From Ascidia mentula (lineage: Eukaryota > Chordata > Ascidiacea > Phlebobranchia > Ascidiidae), in the NCBI GenBank assembly GCA_947561715.1, contig OX387197.1, positions 4,655,001 through 4,719,000 on the forward strand: a DNA stretch of 64,000 nt, read 5' to 3'. This document shows positions 26,852-38,484 of the stretch, in pieces. Each line of letters opens with the position of its first letter. Position 1 is the first letter of the stretch. The notes below the pieces were generated by a model. The model ran no database searches, was not told where the DNA came from, and was given only the letters and a program-made list of their open reading frames with translations. Both the position numbers and the translations under genes were made by a program.

Positions 26852-28028
26852 AATATGTAAATTGTTAGACCTTAATTGCTTAATACCTTGACATTTAAAT
26901 TGTACGTTCAGAAATGTTCGTTTAAACATTTTTAGAATATACACAACAGTTCCTTTTAAGTGAGAGAGTCAAAGTACCTGTCAATGGCTTTACCCGTAGT
27001 TGCTAATAATCTTTTACATCTTAATGTTGGTACAAAAACAGCAAATAACCTACTCAAATGCCACACGTGTTCGTATGATTGTGCCGTAATAAACAAACCA
27101 CACGTGCGAAATCACGTGATATATAAGTCGGATGACGTGATCGCATCTTTGCCAAATGTTTTTGCCATGCTTTGTGGTAAGGCGTGATCAAAAAAAGTCG
27201 CACTAAAAATTATTTTCTGCAGGACTGTATTGTCAGGTTTGATGCTGTAGTACACTATGGTAAAACATTCACATGGCTGTACCCAAATTACAATTCTTAG
27301 TTGCGGTCATCCGATTTCGTTTAGACTGATACCACAAATGCATATGTGAAGGCTGTTCGCCTGATTTTCAAATGAATGCTGTAATGTAAATAATAAGAAG
27401 TTCATAAACACTAATTACAGGATAAGTATATTACAGAATGTGTTTACTTGCGTGTTATTCGGTTGCTGCACTAAAATTGCTCGATAAGTCTTATAGCACA
27501 ACGGAATGGTCTGCCAACTACGGTTAAGAACCGAGTTGCCATGTGGCCGGAAATACAAAGAAAACACGTTGCTGTTGTTAAAGAAAAGTATCATCCAACT
27601 GTAACATGCGGGATTTTTCTCACGATCGAGACCCAAGGCCAAGGACAAAACAACATTTGTTGAATGCTGTGCAAAGGTTACCTCTATTGCATTGTGCCAA
27701 AAGTGATGATATAATTTGTTGAATATGTCACATGTGTATACGTTCCCATATCCTTTTCAACTTTTCTCAGACTTTAGGTCAAACACTCGATACGTGATGA
27801 ACGGCCCAGAGCAAACGACTGCTGCAGTTTCGTTGTGTACTTTTCAACATAGACGTGTTTCGATACGACTTTCTTTGTTACAATCCCCTGGTCTATAAAT
27901 CGGCAGTACCGAGAATGCCGCGACGACAAAGTCTTTGGACAGGTAGATGCGAACGTATATTGATAAATATCACTAAGGTGTTACTGTATTTGTCGTTTTG
28001 GTATAACCTTTTGCAGAAAATTGACATC
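26852..28028. promoter_or_regulatory. Divergent intergenic region HEATR1 / CUB gene
   Basis: About 1.2 kb separates two divergently transcribed genes. No coding exon is supported. It holds the E-box cluster described separately. The small open frames (such as 27415-27648 minus) are not supported as genes. Confidence 0.6.
27064..27140. promoter_or_regulatory. E-box cluster in the HEATR1/CUB divergent promoter
   Basis: Three perfect CACGTG E-boxes lie at 27064-27069, 27101-27106 and 27113-27118 (the last inside the palindrome TCACGTGA), followed by a CRE-like TGACGTGA at 27133-27140. They sit about 215-290 bases upstream of the HEATR1 start. Myc/Max-type factors bind CACGTG and often control ribosome biogenesis genes; binding here is inference. 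Confidence 0.5.
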
Positions 28029-31000
28029 ATGGCTTTTGTAAACTTTTTGGCTGTGCTACTGCTGGTGGCTCCTATTGAAAGCAACGACCATCCACAAGAT
28101 ACTGAGAGCTTCGTTGTTGCTCTTTTACCCAAACCTATCTACGAAAAGGTAAATTTACGAGAATAAAGTTGTCAGTTGTTCTGTGTATAGGCCTATTTGT
28201 CAAGCAACCGAATTGGAAAAAAGTTACTTTTTATGTTTTGGCTACTTGTAATATGGTGGCAAGCAACAAATTAATTTATATATTTCTCACAATATGCCTA
28301 CATCGTTTATTTTGGCTACAGGTCAAAATCAGAAACCTTACAAGCAACATATCGCTTCGCAATATACACTTCTGTTATATGTTTCTTCGATATCTGTCAC
28401 CGTTTATTCTTAAAACAACGCAAGCGCCAGTATCTGTCCAAATTTTGAGTCAAATGCATACTTAACCACGCATTGTAAGCAAACATTACTATTTGTGTTT
28501 ATATTTGACTCCCGCAGGCGGACGTGACGTGGCCAATAAGCCCTCCCACAACCAACGACCTTCAAAACATCAAGGTCACCATTAAAAATTCTGGTGACGT
28601 AGATGATGACGTTGGTCTCCACACTTACTTTCCCGACGGTGTTGAAATGACGTCATTTACCGCGTTTGTTGACGGCGTCGCTTATTTAGCTAAGAAGTTC
28701 GGCCGCAAGGAGGCGCAAAGAGTTCTATATGAAGCAATGAACTTGGGTCAAATGGCTGCAGTGCTTTCTCCTCAGCGCTTAGAAGGTAAAAGCGTAAATC
28801 AATTTTTACAGTTTAGTGTAGGTAAAATCAATATAAAGCAACATGAAGCCAATAATATGAATCACGTGAGCAGCAGAAAGATGGCCATTGTTTCGACCTT
28901 TAAGATCTCATCAGTATAGCTTGGTGTTACTCTTGCAGACGAACTTGCCTACCAAACGGCAAAAGTCACTATATTAAGAATATATACAGTATTTACTGGT
29001 TTTCTGATTTTCAACTAAACGAAGATAAACATTTTATTATACAATGGGTGGTATTGTATACTGGCAATGTAGCGTTAAATGTACATCTTTTTTCAGACGA
29101 ATATGAAACTCAGACCATCCAGACAACAGAAAACTCGGTTCATATCAAAGGTAACAAGGAAATCACCTTCAACATCGAGTACAAGGAAACACTGCAGGAT
29201 ATGATCGACTCTGGGGTGAAAGTTCAAAACCGGGCACAGGTCGTTTTCGATTTTTTCGGCTCCACAGTAGAAAACATGGTGGGTGAGATATCGTCACCCA
29301 ACTACCCCCATCCTTACCCCAACTCAGCCGACATAGCTTGGTTGGTTCGAGTACCCAACGATAATATCGTTCAGCTAAGTATCGTCGACATCGATATCGA
29401 GCAGTGCTGTGACTATCTTACGATTTACGACGGTGGTTCGATTGGTGGTCGGGTGATCGCCAGTTTAGCAGGCAAAATGGCAGAACAAAATAACCTGATG
29501 TATCTTTCTTCCAAGAGTAGCATGTCATTACATTTGAAATCCGACTGTTCTAAAGCCAGTAGTGGGTTTAGGGCGGAGGTGTCTGTTGTTGGAACTTTGA
29601 ACGGAAAAAGTCCTGCAGCAGCTAAATCTAAATTTGCCATTTCCAATTTTTCCTCACGTGAAACGGTTAAAAGTAGTTATCCTGTTAATAATGGAAACTG
29701 CAGTGAAACGGAAAATCTTGACACCGATGTTGGTACTTACTATTACATATCATCACCCAACTACCCCAACGCTTACTATGACAATATTGACTGTACTTGG
29801 TATGTATCCTTATCTAGCGGTTACGAATCGGTGTCTATACAAATTTGGGCACTGGATTTGGAAAATGGGTATGATTATCTCAACATTGAAAACGCCTATT
29901 CCGACATGGTTGCTTCTTTAACGGGAACTGAATATCCAACCACACCCATTATTGTGCAGATGGGCGCGCGAATAACTTTTACGACCGATCAGTCGGTGAC
30001 CAAAAGCGGTTTCAACTTGCAGTATGAAGTTATTGACACGCCAAGTTGCGACGAGACCGTAACGTTGTACGCTAACACTTACTACGACGACCTTATGTCT
30101 ATGAATTATCCGGATGACTACTTCAATCTCCTGCATTGCACATGGGTCATTCAATCGCTTGACCCAGATAGTGTTGTTGAAGTTTATGTTGCCGATCTGG
30201 CAATTGAAGGGGCCGACCGTCTTACTTTTTACGATGGCCCATCCCAATACTTTGAACAAATTTCGTTTGCGTTCAAAAACGACTCGTACATCCATACTTC
30301 CAACTCTCATATGTATGTCATGTTTAATAGCGATGTCGTCTATACTTTACGCGGGTTTCATCTCATGTACAGAAGTGTTGCACGGTCTCCCCTAGTACTT
30401 CCCAATTATAACGGCCCATCGCTCGAAAACGCAGACCTTGCTTGTTACACAGGTCTAACAGTAGATGTAGATGCTTCTACCTATACCTATATACTTTCTC
30501 CTAACTATCCAGAAGAGTACAGAAGTAATCTGCGCTGCACTTGGTATATTCAAACCACAAACCCCGGGCATGGGATTCACATTGAGGTTAACGATGTGGC
30601 GCTTAATGACTACTCCGATGATTTAAATATATTTGAAAGCTGGGACGCGTCATCTTCCACTTCTGTTACTTCCAATAACCGCAGGAAATTATTCTATTCG
30701 TCTCCGCAGGTGAAAATAACTTTTTCGACCTATATGTCGTGGAGGTCAACGGGATTTCTTTTGCTTGTAAAATCCGTACCCATTCCTTCGAGTGTTGCGG
30801 GAGAGACACTCGACGTTTACTCTGGCCAATATTATCTTAGCTCACCGAACTTTCCCAAGGGTTACTATAACACCCTAAGTTACACGTGGACTGTTAACAG
30901 TCACGACGGTGATTTCATTCAACTGAGTGTGATTGATCTTGCTCTAACCATAGACGACAACGTTTACATTTACAGCAATGCTGCAGATTACGGTTCTCTT

Positions 31001-31489
31001 GTGTCAATGTTTGAAGCTAACTCATATCAATCTCCGTTGTACACTACAGGGTCTCAACTAAACATTCAATTTTATCCTCATTATTACAGCCAAAGCAGTG
31101 TGGGATTTCAGTTTCAGTATGCGTCAGTAAGCAACGTGGCTAATGATGGTTCTGTGCTGCAGGGAAATTGCTCCACCATCAACTATGTCCATGAGTCAAC
31201 TGGGACAATATATTCAAATGGTTATCCTTACAAAAATAACTTACACGAATGTTGGTTTTTTGACGTCAACTATGATTCTGTTTCGTTGTCAGTGTGGTTC
31301 TACACAGAGCTTGGCCACGATTATTTGAATATCTTTAACGGCGATAGAATGATAGGATATTATAGTGGGGTCGTACAACAAACTTACATTCAACGTACTT
31401 TGCCCGCTTCTGGGCTTTGGATTCAGTTTGTGACTGACGGCACTAATTCGAATTATGGTGGATTTTCCATCAATTACAGTGGAGTTTAA
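28029..31489 (+). CDS. Secreted six-CUB-domain protein
   Basis: Exons 28029-28148, 28518-28785 and 29097-31489 join in frame to 926 residues. The ATG at 28029 opens a signal peptide (MAFVNFLAVLLLVAPIES). Exons 1-2 and the start of exon 3 code an N-terminal part of about 185 residues that I do not recognise. The large third exon codes six CUB domains, at roughly 190-297, 330-445, 447-560, 577-690, 695-805 and 815-925, each marked by SPNYP-like and (C)TWxV-like motifs (SSPNYPHPYP, SSPNYPNAYY, SMNYPDDYF, LSPNYPEEYR, SSPNFPKGYY, SNGYPYKNN) and a Y/D-rich calcium-site region (CCDYLTIYDG, YDYLNIE). The first and fifth lack most of the usual disulfide cysteines. There is no transmembrane segment, so the protein is probably extracellular. 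CUB domains mediate protein or glycan binding; the ligand is unknown. All CUB domains in one exon is unusual, since CUB exons are normally separate. Confidence 0.9.
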
Positions 31490-33735
31490 TTTAAAAAACA
31501 TTCGGTGAAACATTGTTTGTTTGGACGCTGTGTTGCATAATTGTTTGGGAAAATGGCTTTGACACGTGATATTTCGTATAATTTGTGTTTGGTGCAATAT
31601 ACTTGAAAAACATTAATAAAGATAATAATGGTGTTCAATCAAAGTTGTTTGAGGCAACTTATCAAAGAACAGCGAGAGTGTAAACAAGTTAGATGAGAAA
31701 AATAATGTACCAGGAATAAGCAGACAGGACAAATTAATTAATCAGTAAATGACGCTGCTATAGCAATTATGCGGTTGTAGATATGTAAAGAAAGGATTTT
31801 TTTGTTAGGTATTATTTTATAACGACAGTAGATGCCAACCAACAGTAGTATAGCCAAAAGGCCCTATAACAAAAACGAAGTATTCGTCTGCTTCGCCCGC
31901 AGCATAAAAAACTTGCATCAGTCGATCAAAAATAGAATCCTTTCAGACAAGTTTCGGAAAACAAATGTTTAGTTACATTGCGCAACCACAAATAAATTTA
32001 TTTTAACATTACAAACTGATGCCTATCATTGTGTATTTAGTGTCTGCAATTTGTAATCACCGGTTGTGTACCGCTGTGTGAATGTCAGGTGAAGTTCATT
32101 ACCTTAAGTCAGACGAGCGGCATGTGTACGTTCCCACGCCACCTTCAACTTCCAACTGGTGTCAACAAGGCTTTTGTTACAACCTGATGGGAAAAGGCGA
32201 ACCTGGTAACACAAGCGATATTATCTATTTAGGGTCGAGTTTCGATGTCTATTCGTAATGCGAATTGTTTCTGTAAATACCGCACTAACTGGGAGAAAAA
32301 ATACATTGGCGTTAATGTTGATTGATTCGATTAACATCATCGCTATAGTGATGACAAAGCGCTCAACCTTTTTGGCTGAAGTGCCACACGTAGTTTTCAA
32401 ATAATTTCGCGAGTCACTTGAATTTACCGCATGTTCCTATGTTATATCCAGACGTTGCTGCAAAAACACATCAAATACTCGAAACGAAATAGCCACTGGA
32501 GACTTACTGCCAACGGCGTAACAATGAAAATGAAACATCGTGTCACCAGCACCACAATGCGGTTAATGCTGGTGAGAATTTGTGCACCATTGGTATAATC
32601 TTTATTTGCGAGACTGACGTACAAGGTTTCATGCCGCTAGGTACCTCCCTGCAGGCTACTGCCAGGTAGAAAGAAAAAATAAAATTGCATCATGTTTTCT
32701 GCTCATTGATATCGCACCTGTAATTTCATCTTAAATCCTCACAAAATGACTCGCACGTTGTCGCTGTTGTGCGTGCGACCACAGCATTTGGTCACTGCGC
32801 TTCAGCAATGATCCAAAATGGTATTTTTCAGACTTATTATCCGCAGAACGCAGCTGAATATTTATGTTGTAGTCATTCAACTAAAATAAAAGATTTGATT
32901 TGCATCGGCCAAGAAGTAGTTCATGAACACAGGCTGTCGAAAATCTTCAATCCTTGATTGCAAATCATTTTTGTTCAAAATTATCTACAAATACTTCAGC
33001 CGGATAAGTGCACTAACCTAATACCCCAAATAGGCAGATGTATATACGGAGACACACGAGGCAAGAGACTGCATAGTGAAGCTTTTTAGAAACGATGGCC
33101 TTTGCGGCCTCGCTCCTGTACACGCGCCATCGAGTCACTGTTGACTGCCTTCCGTGTATTACCAAGTCGATAGAATTGACAATGTCTTATACCCAGAAAT
33201 AGACGTATAGGAAGTTACATAACCGCGTTAGTGATCTATAGTCAGTTACATCGTATCGTGTGGCTTAAATAAGACAGCACTACGTGGAACAAACAAGAGG
33301 AATGAGCAGATGTGGAAAGATAATTAAATTTAAGTAAATTGAAAGCTTCTCAGAATCTTTTATGTTTTGCATAAAAGAAGAATAGTCCGCTGGAACGCGT
33401 TTTTGATGCCAGAAATTGTAGATAAGTGACGAGCCAATGCACAAAACATACATTTGTAGTGGATAATTTATCTCCATACCAACCTGGTGCCTAGTTATAA
33501 TTTTTTTTTAGTTAGTTGTTTTGTCAATTTAATTTAGTTCCGCAGTGCGTCTGTTGCAGGAAGGCACGGTAACATTATTTAGAACTCTTCTTCTGGCACA
33601 AAATAAAATAAAGAATTGATCTGTCTTATCCCTGTTATAGAGGCTACTACAAAGCTATATGCAGACGTCAGTGAAATGAAAGTTTAATATTATGATTTAT
33701 TGTTAGGTATTTGCCAACTTTCATATAACACTGCA
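31490..33735. other. Intergenic; 5' flank of 7TM gene 1, duplicated to the right
   Basis: No gene is supported. From about 31900 to 33310 the sequence recurs, diverged and shortened, at about 35030-35850. It is therefore the 5' flank of a gene-1 duplication unit. Confidence 0.65.
31615..31620 (+). terminator. Poly(A) signal of the CUB gene
   Basis: AATAAA 126 bases past the CUB gene stop codon is a good candidate for the cleavage signal of its transcript. Confidence 0.6.
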
Positions 33736-34620
33736 ATGTTGTCAAACAATACCAACACGGCTTCAAACAGCACTCTAAGCCGAACTGCACAATGTATCAT
33801 CGCAACATTCGACTTGACGTTTATTGTCCTGTCGCTTTGGATAGCAGTTGCACTCCTGAGCTACGGATTATCACGAAAGAAATTTTCAAAGAAAATGAAC
33901 TCGTCCCGAGCCTTATACATCGCAGGATGCGTTTCAGCAGTGTTGACAACCATTTACCACATATTTAACTTTGTTGTCCACCTGCCGTTGAGGAAACATG
34001 AAGCGTGCAAAAACGTAGCAAGGGCTGCCGTGGTAATGTTTGGTTATTCAATGACTTCCGTTTACGTCTTTCTTTGGATCAAGCAGAGAACTTTATACAA
34101 AAGTCGAGCGCTGGAGCACCTGTATACGCACAGAGTGATTCTGTTAAGTTACCTAAGCATCATTCTTTTGGTTATGGGTCTTAATATTGGCACGCTTGTG
34201 TTTATAATTATTAATAGTTATAATTCTGCCGGTATTGGTTGCAAACCAGCCGGAAAAATCCATACTTGGCCTTTTGTAGCAGGATCGGCATTTATTGCCA
34301 CTGGACAAGTCGTGATGCTCTGCCTCTTCATATATCCATTTTTGTGCGAAAAGGAGAAGCCAGGAATTGGTAGAGCGATGCGATTGGTGATACGATCCCT
34401 TGTGGTTGCGATGCTGTGTATTGTTACTGACATGGCTACCGGATTGGTGAACGCGTTTGTGCGCTTCGAGGCTTCCAAAACTATATTTGTTGCATACGGG
34501 TTTTCAGCTGCCATAAACTTGGTTGGAGTTTTAATCACATTTGAAACTTGGCGGGAAATTATTTTAAGTCCATTGAAAATTTGTAAATCTTCCGATCCTA
34601 TAGACATAACTGCAGTGTAA
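33736..34620 (+). CDS. 7TM receptor-like protein 1 (intronless)
   Basis: One exon, 294 residues; the ATG at 33736 follows non-ATG codons in frame. The N-terminus is rich in N-glycosylation sequons (NNT, NTNT, NST), fitting an outside N-terminus. Seven hydrophobic segments can be drawn. Cys before TM3 (HEACKNV) and in the TM4-TM5 loop (GCKPAG) match the GPCR disulfide pair. TM3 ends VFLWIKQRTLY instead of DRY; TM7 leads into TFETWREIILSP, with no NPxxY. The last residues ITAV fit a class I PDZ ligand. It is the most distant member of the cluster, sharing features with both subfamilies. A candidate 3' splice acceptor (TTATTGTTAG) ends about 30 bases before the ATG. Function unknown; receptor role is inference from topology. 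Confidence 0.85.
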   Translation: MLSNNTNTASNSTLSRTAQCIIATFDLTFIVLSLWIAVALLSYGLSRKKFSKKMNSSRALYIAGCVSAVLTTIYHIFNFVVHLPLRKHEACKNVARAAVVMFGYSMTSVYVFLWIKQRTLYKSRALEHLYTHRVILLSYLSIILLVMGLNIGTLVFIIINSYNSAGIGCKPAGKIHTWPFVAGSAFIATGQVVMLCLFIYPFLCEKEKPGIGRAMRLVIRSLVVAMLCIVTDMATGLVNAFVRFEASKTIFVAYGFSAAINLVGVLITFETWREIILSPLKICKSSDPIDITAV

Positions 34621-34727
34621 ACCCTATTTGCAACTGTATGTAGGCATTGCGAATGCAACTTGAACTACAGTCAATGCGATTTAGGTGATCTTGTATGCAT
34701 TTTGGTTTGTAAATATAACGCCGCCCA

Positions 34728-34733
34728 AATAAA
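34728..34733 (+). terminator. Poly(A) signal of 7TM gene 1
   Basis: AATAAA lies 107 bases after the stop codon of 7TM gene 1, a normal position for a short 3' UTR. Confidence 0.55.
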
Positions 34734-35898
34734 AGTAAACATGCCATACGTCAGTATCCGTTCAATGGTTAAAGCAGTCTTTGTTTTGGGGGGATTTCAT
34801 GGAAAAACTCCGTGTATTGAGCCACTATACTCGACTAGTGTGAATTTGTGCATTACACCACTGATATCTACTTCTGAACGTAAGGAAAACGCAAAGGGTA
34901 TATGACGTCTTCTGCAGGAAAGGAAAAAGGTTTAAGCGGTATTATGAAACACATAGTTCTATATTTTCTTAAAACAACATTTTAGGAGCACCTTGCTGTC
35001 TGTCAGAATAGTTCGCACTTAATAAAAACATAAAACATAAAAAATTGCGTCAGTCAATCAAAAATAAAAATCCTTTCAGACCATGTTTCAATAGACAACG
35101 GTCTAATTACATTGTACAACCACAAAGAAAAACATTTTAACATTGTCAATAATGCTTATTTACACCTTTGATGGGAAAAAGCGGGCCTGGCAAGACAAGC
35201 GATATATCTGTATTCGTAATGCAAATTGTTTCAGTAAATACCACACTTTACGAAGGGAAAATTGTATTGGCGTTAATGACACCAGGTATCTTCATTTAGG
35301 CAATTTCCAGGCAGCAAAAAAAAAAAATTTGCATTCGGTTTTTTCGTTCAATGAAACCAGCTGATTGTTTATGTTGCAGTCATTCAAGCGAAAATAAAAT
35401 AAATTGATTTGATTTGCAACGGACAAGAATAATTTTGATCACGTAGTCAAACAGACTGTCGAAAGTCTTTATTTAAAATTACCTATAAATGCCTTAACCG
35501 GATGAGTGGCCAACAATACCCCAAAATAGAGGTGTATATATATACGTAGCCTATACGGAGACAAATTAGACAAGAGACTGATGCACAGGAAACGCTTTTC
35601 ATAAACGATGGCTTTTACCTCGCTCCTCTGTACACACCATAAACTGAATAATGACTGCTTTCCGTATATTACCAGACCCATAAAATCGACATTGTTCTAG
35701 CCGGAAATGAACATAAAGGAAGCCACACTATACTGCACATGTGATAGTCAAGCTTCCTTATATTGGCCGACCTAACGTAACAAACAATGTACATACGGTA
35801 AATAAGGAAGCACCACATAGAACAAACAGGAGGAATGAGCAGAAGTAGAAAGCTTCACAGAACCTGTTTGCATTGCATTAGAGAGTCTGCGGGGTTAA

Positions 35899-35985
35899 CG
35901 TTTAGTTTTTCAGTGACTTCCGTTTACGTTTTTTCATAGATCAGGCAAGGAACTTTATACAAGAGGTTCGAACTGGTCCAAATTA
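35899..35985 (+). pseudogene. Relic of a 7TM gene 1 paralogue (TM3 end)
   Basis: Roughly 85 bases match 7TM gene 1 at about 34040-34118, covering the TM3 end and the KQR loop. The frame reads SVTSVYVF, then a stop, then IRQGTLYK. It directly follows a copy of gene 1's 5' flank, so a whole gene-1 unit was duplicated and all but this piece of the coding part was later lost or scrambled. Confidence 0.75.
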
Positions 35986-36250
35986 AACCATCCTACAATA
36001 CAACGTGAATAAAACAGTTTCGGCAGACTTTATAGACTTTATATTAATTTTGAAATATTTGCTTTTAACAAACGATACTTCACACTAAACACACGCGGTG
36101 GTAAAATTGAAAAAATGACGTCACGCCTGGGAAGTGGTTCAGCAGTTGTACGACGTTGAATTACGTTAAAATCTAACTTAGAGAAATGTATTCTTGCAAA
36201 CCTTCATTGTAGTAGAAGGTTGTTTTGTTGCTCATGTAATGGAATCAATC

Positions 36251-36336
36251 GGTCTTGTTTTGCAGAGCCTTACTATAGGAGTATTTACAACTGTAATATC
36301 AGTTGAAGGAAAAGTCAAAACGACAACAACAAGACG
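36251..36336 (+). promoter_or_regulatory. Conserved 5' module of 7TM gene 2
   Basis: It holds a 3' splice acceptor (CTTGTTTTGCAG then AGCCT), an AACTGTA motif and the start context ACAACAAGACGATG, all shared in order with genes 3, 4, 6, 7 and 8. The acceptor is about 70 bases before the ATG of a single-exon ORF. Confidence 0.6.
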
Positions 36337-37164
36337 ATGTCCACGTATGAACAATGGCTTGTGACATTGGCACTTGACCCAATCTGCCTACTTGTAACTC
36401 TTTGGATATTTTTGTCATTCCTGTGCTTTGGATTTCAACGAAGAAAGTTTTCAAAGAAAAATTCCTCACGAAATTTATATATATCAGCTTGTTTGTCGGC
36501 ATTTCTAACAATGATTTCCATTATTGGCCATTATTGTGTACATTTGCCTTTAAACGATGATCTCACCTGCAATATCATGACCAAAGCGACAGTGGCAATC
36601 TACGGCCTCGCAATGTCGTCAGTTTACATATTTCTTTGGCTCAAACAACGTTCTCTTTACAAGAGCAATTTATTAGAACATCTTTACAAAGGCATAGTGA
36701 AAGTGGCCAGTTATGTCGGCATCATTCTCTTAGTGACATCATTTAACATCGGCGCAATTGTGTTCATTAGCATTAACAACTTCGCCGCATCAAACATCAA
36801 TTGCAAGCCACTAGAACCTTTTCATGTCTGGCCTTTTTACATGGCATCTGTTGTAAATTTACTGGGTAACGTAACGATGTTGTGGCTTTTCGTCCATCCG
36901 TTTGTGTGCGCCAAAGACAAACCCGCAACCAAGGCTGCTTCCCGTTTAATCACCCGCACGCTTGTCTTGGTCGTCTTATGTGTTGCCAGCGACGTAGCAG
37001 TTGGATTTCTTAATGCTTTTTTGCCGCATATACTTACACGTCAGTTGTTCATTGGGTACGAATCCTCGTGTACACTCAACTTGATTGGGGTTTTATTGAC
37101 TTTTGAAATTTGGAGAAAAATTATTTTGAGTCCGTTTAAAATCTGTAAATCATCTTCAGGCTGA
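36337..37164 (+). CDS. 7TM receptor-like protein 2 (intronless)
   Basis: One exon, 275 residues, start MSTYEQWLVTLALDP. It belongs to the subfamily of genes 2-8: short N-terminus, RRKFSKKNSSRNLYISAC between TM1 and TM2, LTCNIMTKATV before TM3, VYIFLWLKQRSLYKS at the TM3 end, NCKPLEPFHVWPF in the TM4-TM5 loop, HPFVCAKDKPATKAASRL in the TM5-TM6 loop and LTFEIWRKIILSPFK after TM7. The tail is shorter than in genes 4, 6, 7 and 8, ending KSSSG and lacking the acidic end. Gene 3 lies convergently downstream. Role unknown; topology suggests a cell-surface receptor. Confidence 0.85.
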   Translation: MSTYEQWLVTLALDPICLLVTLWIFLSFLCFGFQRRKFSKKNSSRNLYISACLSAFLTMISIIGHYCVHLPLNDDLTCNIMTKATVAIYGLAMSSVYIFLWLKQRSLYKSNLLEHLYKGIVKVASYVGIILLVTSFNIGAIVFISINNFAASNINCKPLEPFHVWPFYMASVVNLLGNVTMLWLFVHPFVCAKDKPATKAASRLITRTLVLVVLCVASDVAVGFLNAFLPHILTRQLFIGYESSCTLNLIGVLLTFEIWRKIILSPFKICKSSSG

Positions 37165-38484
37165 CTTACTGTTATTCTTGTTTTTGACTGTAAAATTGAT
37201 TTGTGATTTCCACATATTATTATTATAGTTGGTAGAATGATAGGATATTATAGTGTTGTTACACAACAAATGTACATTCAACCTCTTCTGCCCGCATACC
37301 AGTGATGCTTCGAAAAAATGTGCAGCTTTGCTTTGCCTTGTTAGGACAATATTTTTTTCGAACTTTTCCTACTTGGTTTTACCCGTCGTACAGATGCTGG
37401 GCATACATCCCTGGCGTCACGTGTCTTTTAAAATGTCTTTTAGAGAATGAAACATTTTCTATTTATATGTTAACGAACGGCATTTTGTCAAAAGCAAATA
37501 TATCGAAACGAATATCAGCGTCCGCATACATTTTTGTATACTAAGCGAAAGTTGTTACTTAGTCATCAATTAAATAATGGCTGCTGTCCAGGAAAGTATT
37601 GTATCTTGCAATTGTTTTCCCGCTGTCGTCAAGTTTTGGCGGTTGGAAGGATACAACAATGGCCGATGCAGATCTTACCATTGATATACTGTGTAATCAT
37701 ATGTTTACTGTATATGCACATAGCTAACTTGGGATGGTTGATTTTTAGGGTGGGGTGGAAACATTAGGCCTGCTGTGTGTTGATCGATTCTTCCTAAAAA
37801 ACGACCACACGATGTCCAATACATAAATGTGTATTTACGGATATTTTTCTATTCCTACTTCTAAGAAAAGGTCCTTCCTACGACAAAGATTTACACCACA
37901 GCAGTAAATCATCGCTCAAGATAAATCGGATGTGGTGGCAATGTCCGTTGTTCGTTTAGTGTTGGGACGAACACAAGAGTTCAGGCAAACAACGTATGAA
38001 GTAGATTGAAGTACTGTCGGGCGCTTTGTGGACTAAATTGCCATCTAGTGTTGGTTTTTCAATGGAAAACCAGGTCCACACATAAATGATTTTGATTGGA
38101 ATGATTAGAATAAATATTTATATCAAAGCGGCAACAATAGAAGAGTGATACAACCGAACAGTTCACTTTGCGCCAACCTATAAAGAAACACTGACAATGC
38201 ACCTGTCTGCAATATTAACCAATCAGACACAAAAAGATTTTGCATAATTTAGCGAAAACATTTCATGTGATGATTAACCAGATACAAACTATTGACAGAA
38301 AAGAAAATGGCATCGAAAGTTGCAATATTTTCAAGCAAATACATGAATACAAAACAGTCCAATGGACGACCGCACCCTTCTGCATTGCAAAGGAATCGGT
38401 CAAGTCCTTCAATCCACGCGTTTGATATTTGAAGCTGAAGATGAGTCAAATATCATTCTCAAGTTCTGCATCGTCCGAAGGTTT
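37165..38484. repeat. Spacer of convergent pair gene 2 / gene 3
   Basis: About 37620-38460 matches the right part of the spacers after genes 4 and 6 (about 44220-44940 and 49075-49800) and, inverted, 53230-53955 after gene 8. No Penelope-like element is present here, and no gene is supported. It ends in the shared 3' tail sequence of gene 3. Confidence 0.7.

Larger units (their letters stand above)
34621..36336. other. Intergenic with duplicated gene-1 flank
   Basis: About 35030-35850 repeats the 5' flank of 7TM gene 1 (about 31900-33310) in the same orientation. It ends in a short relic of the gene itself (listed separately). The right end (36251-36336) is the promoter-proximal module of gene 2. 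Confidence 0.7.

Noticed and set aside
29634..30395. Overlapping frames on both strands inside the CUB exon
   Set aside because: Shadows of the CUB reading frame with no homology of their own.
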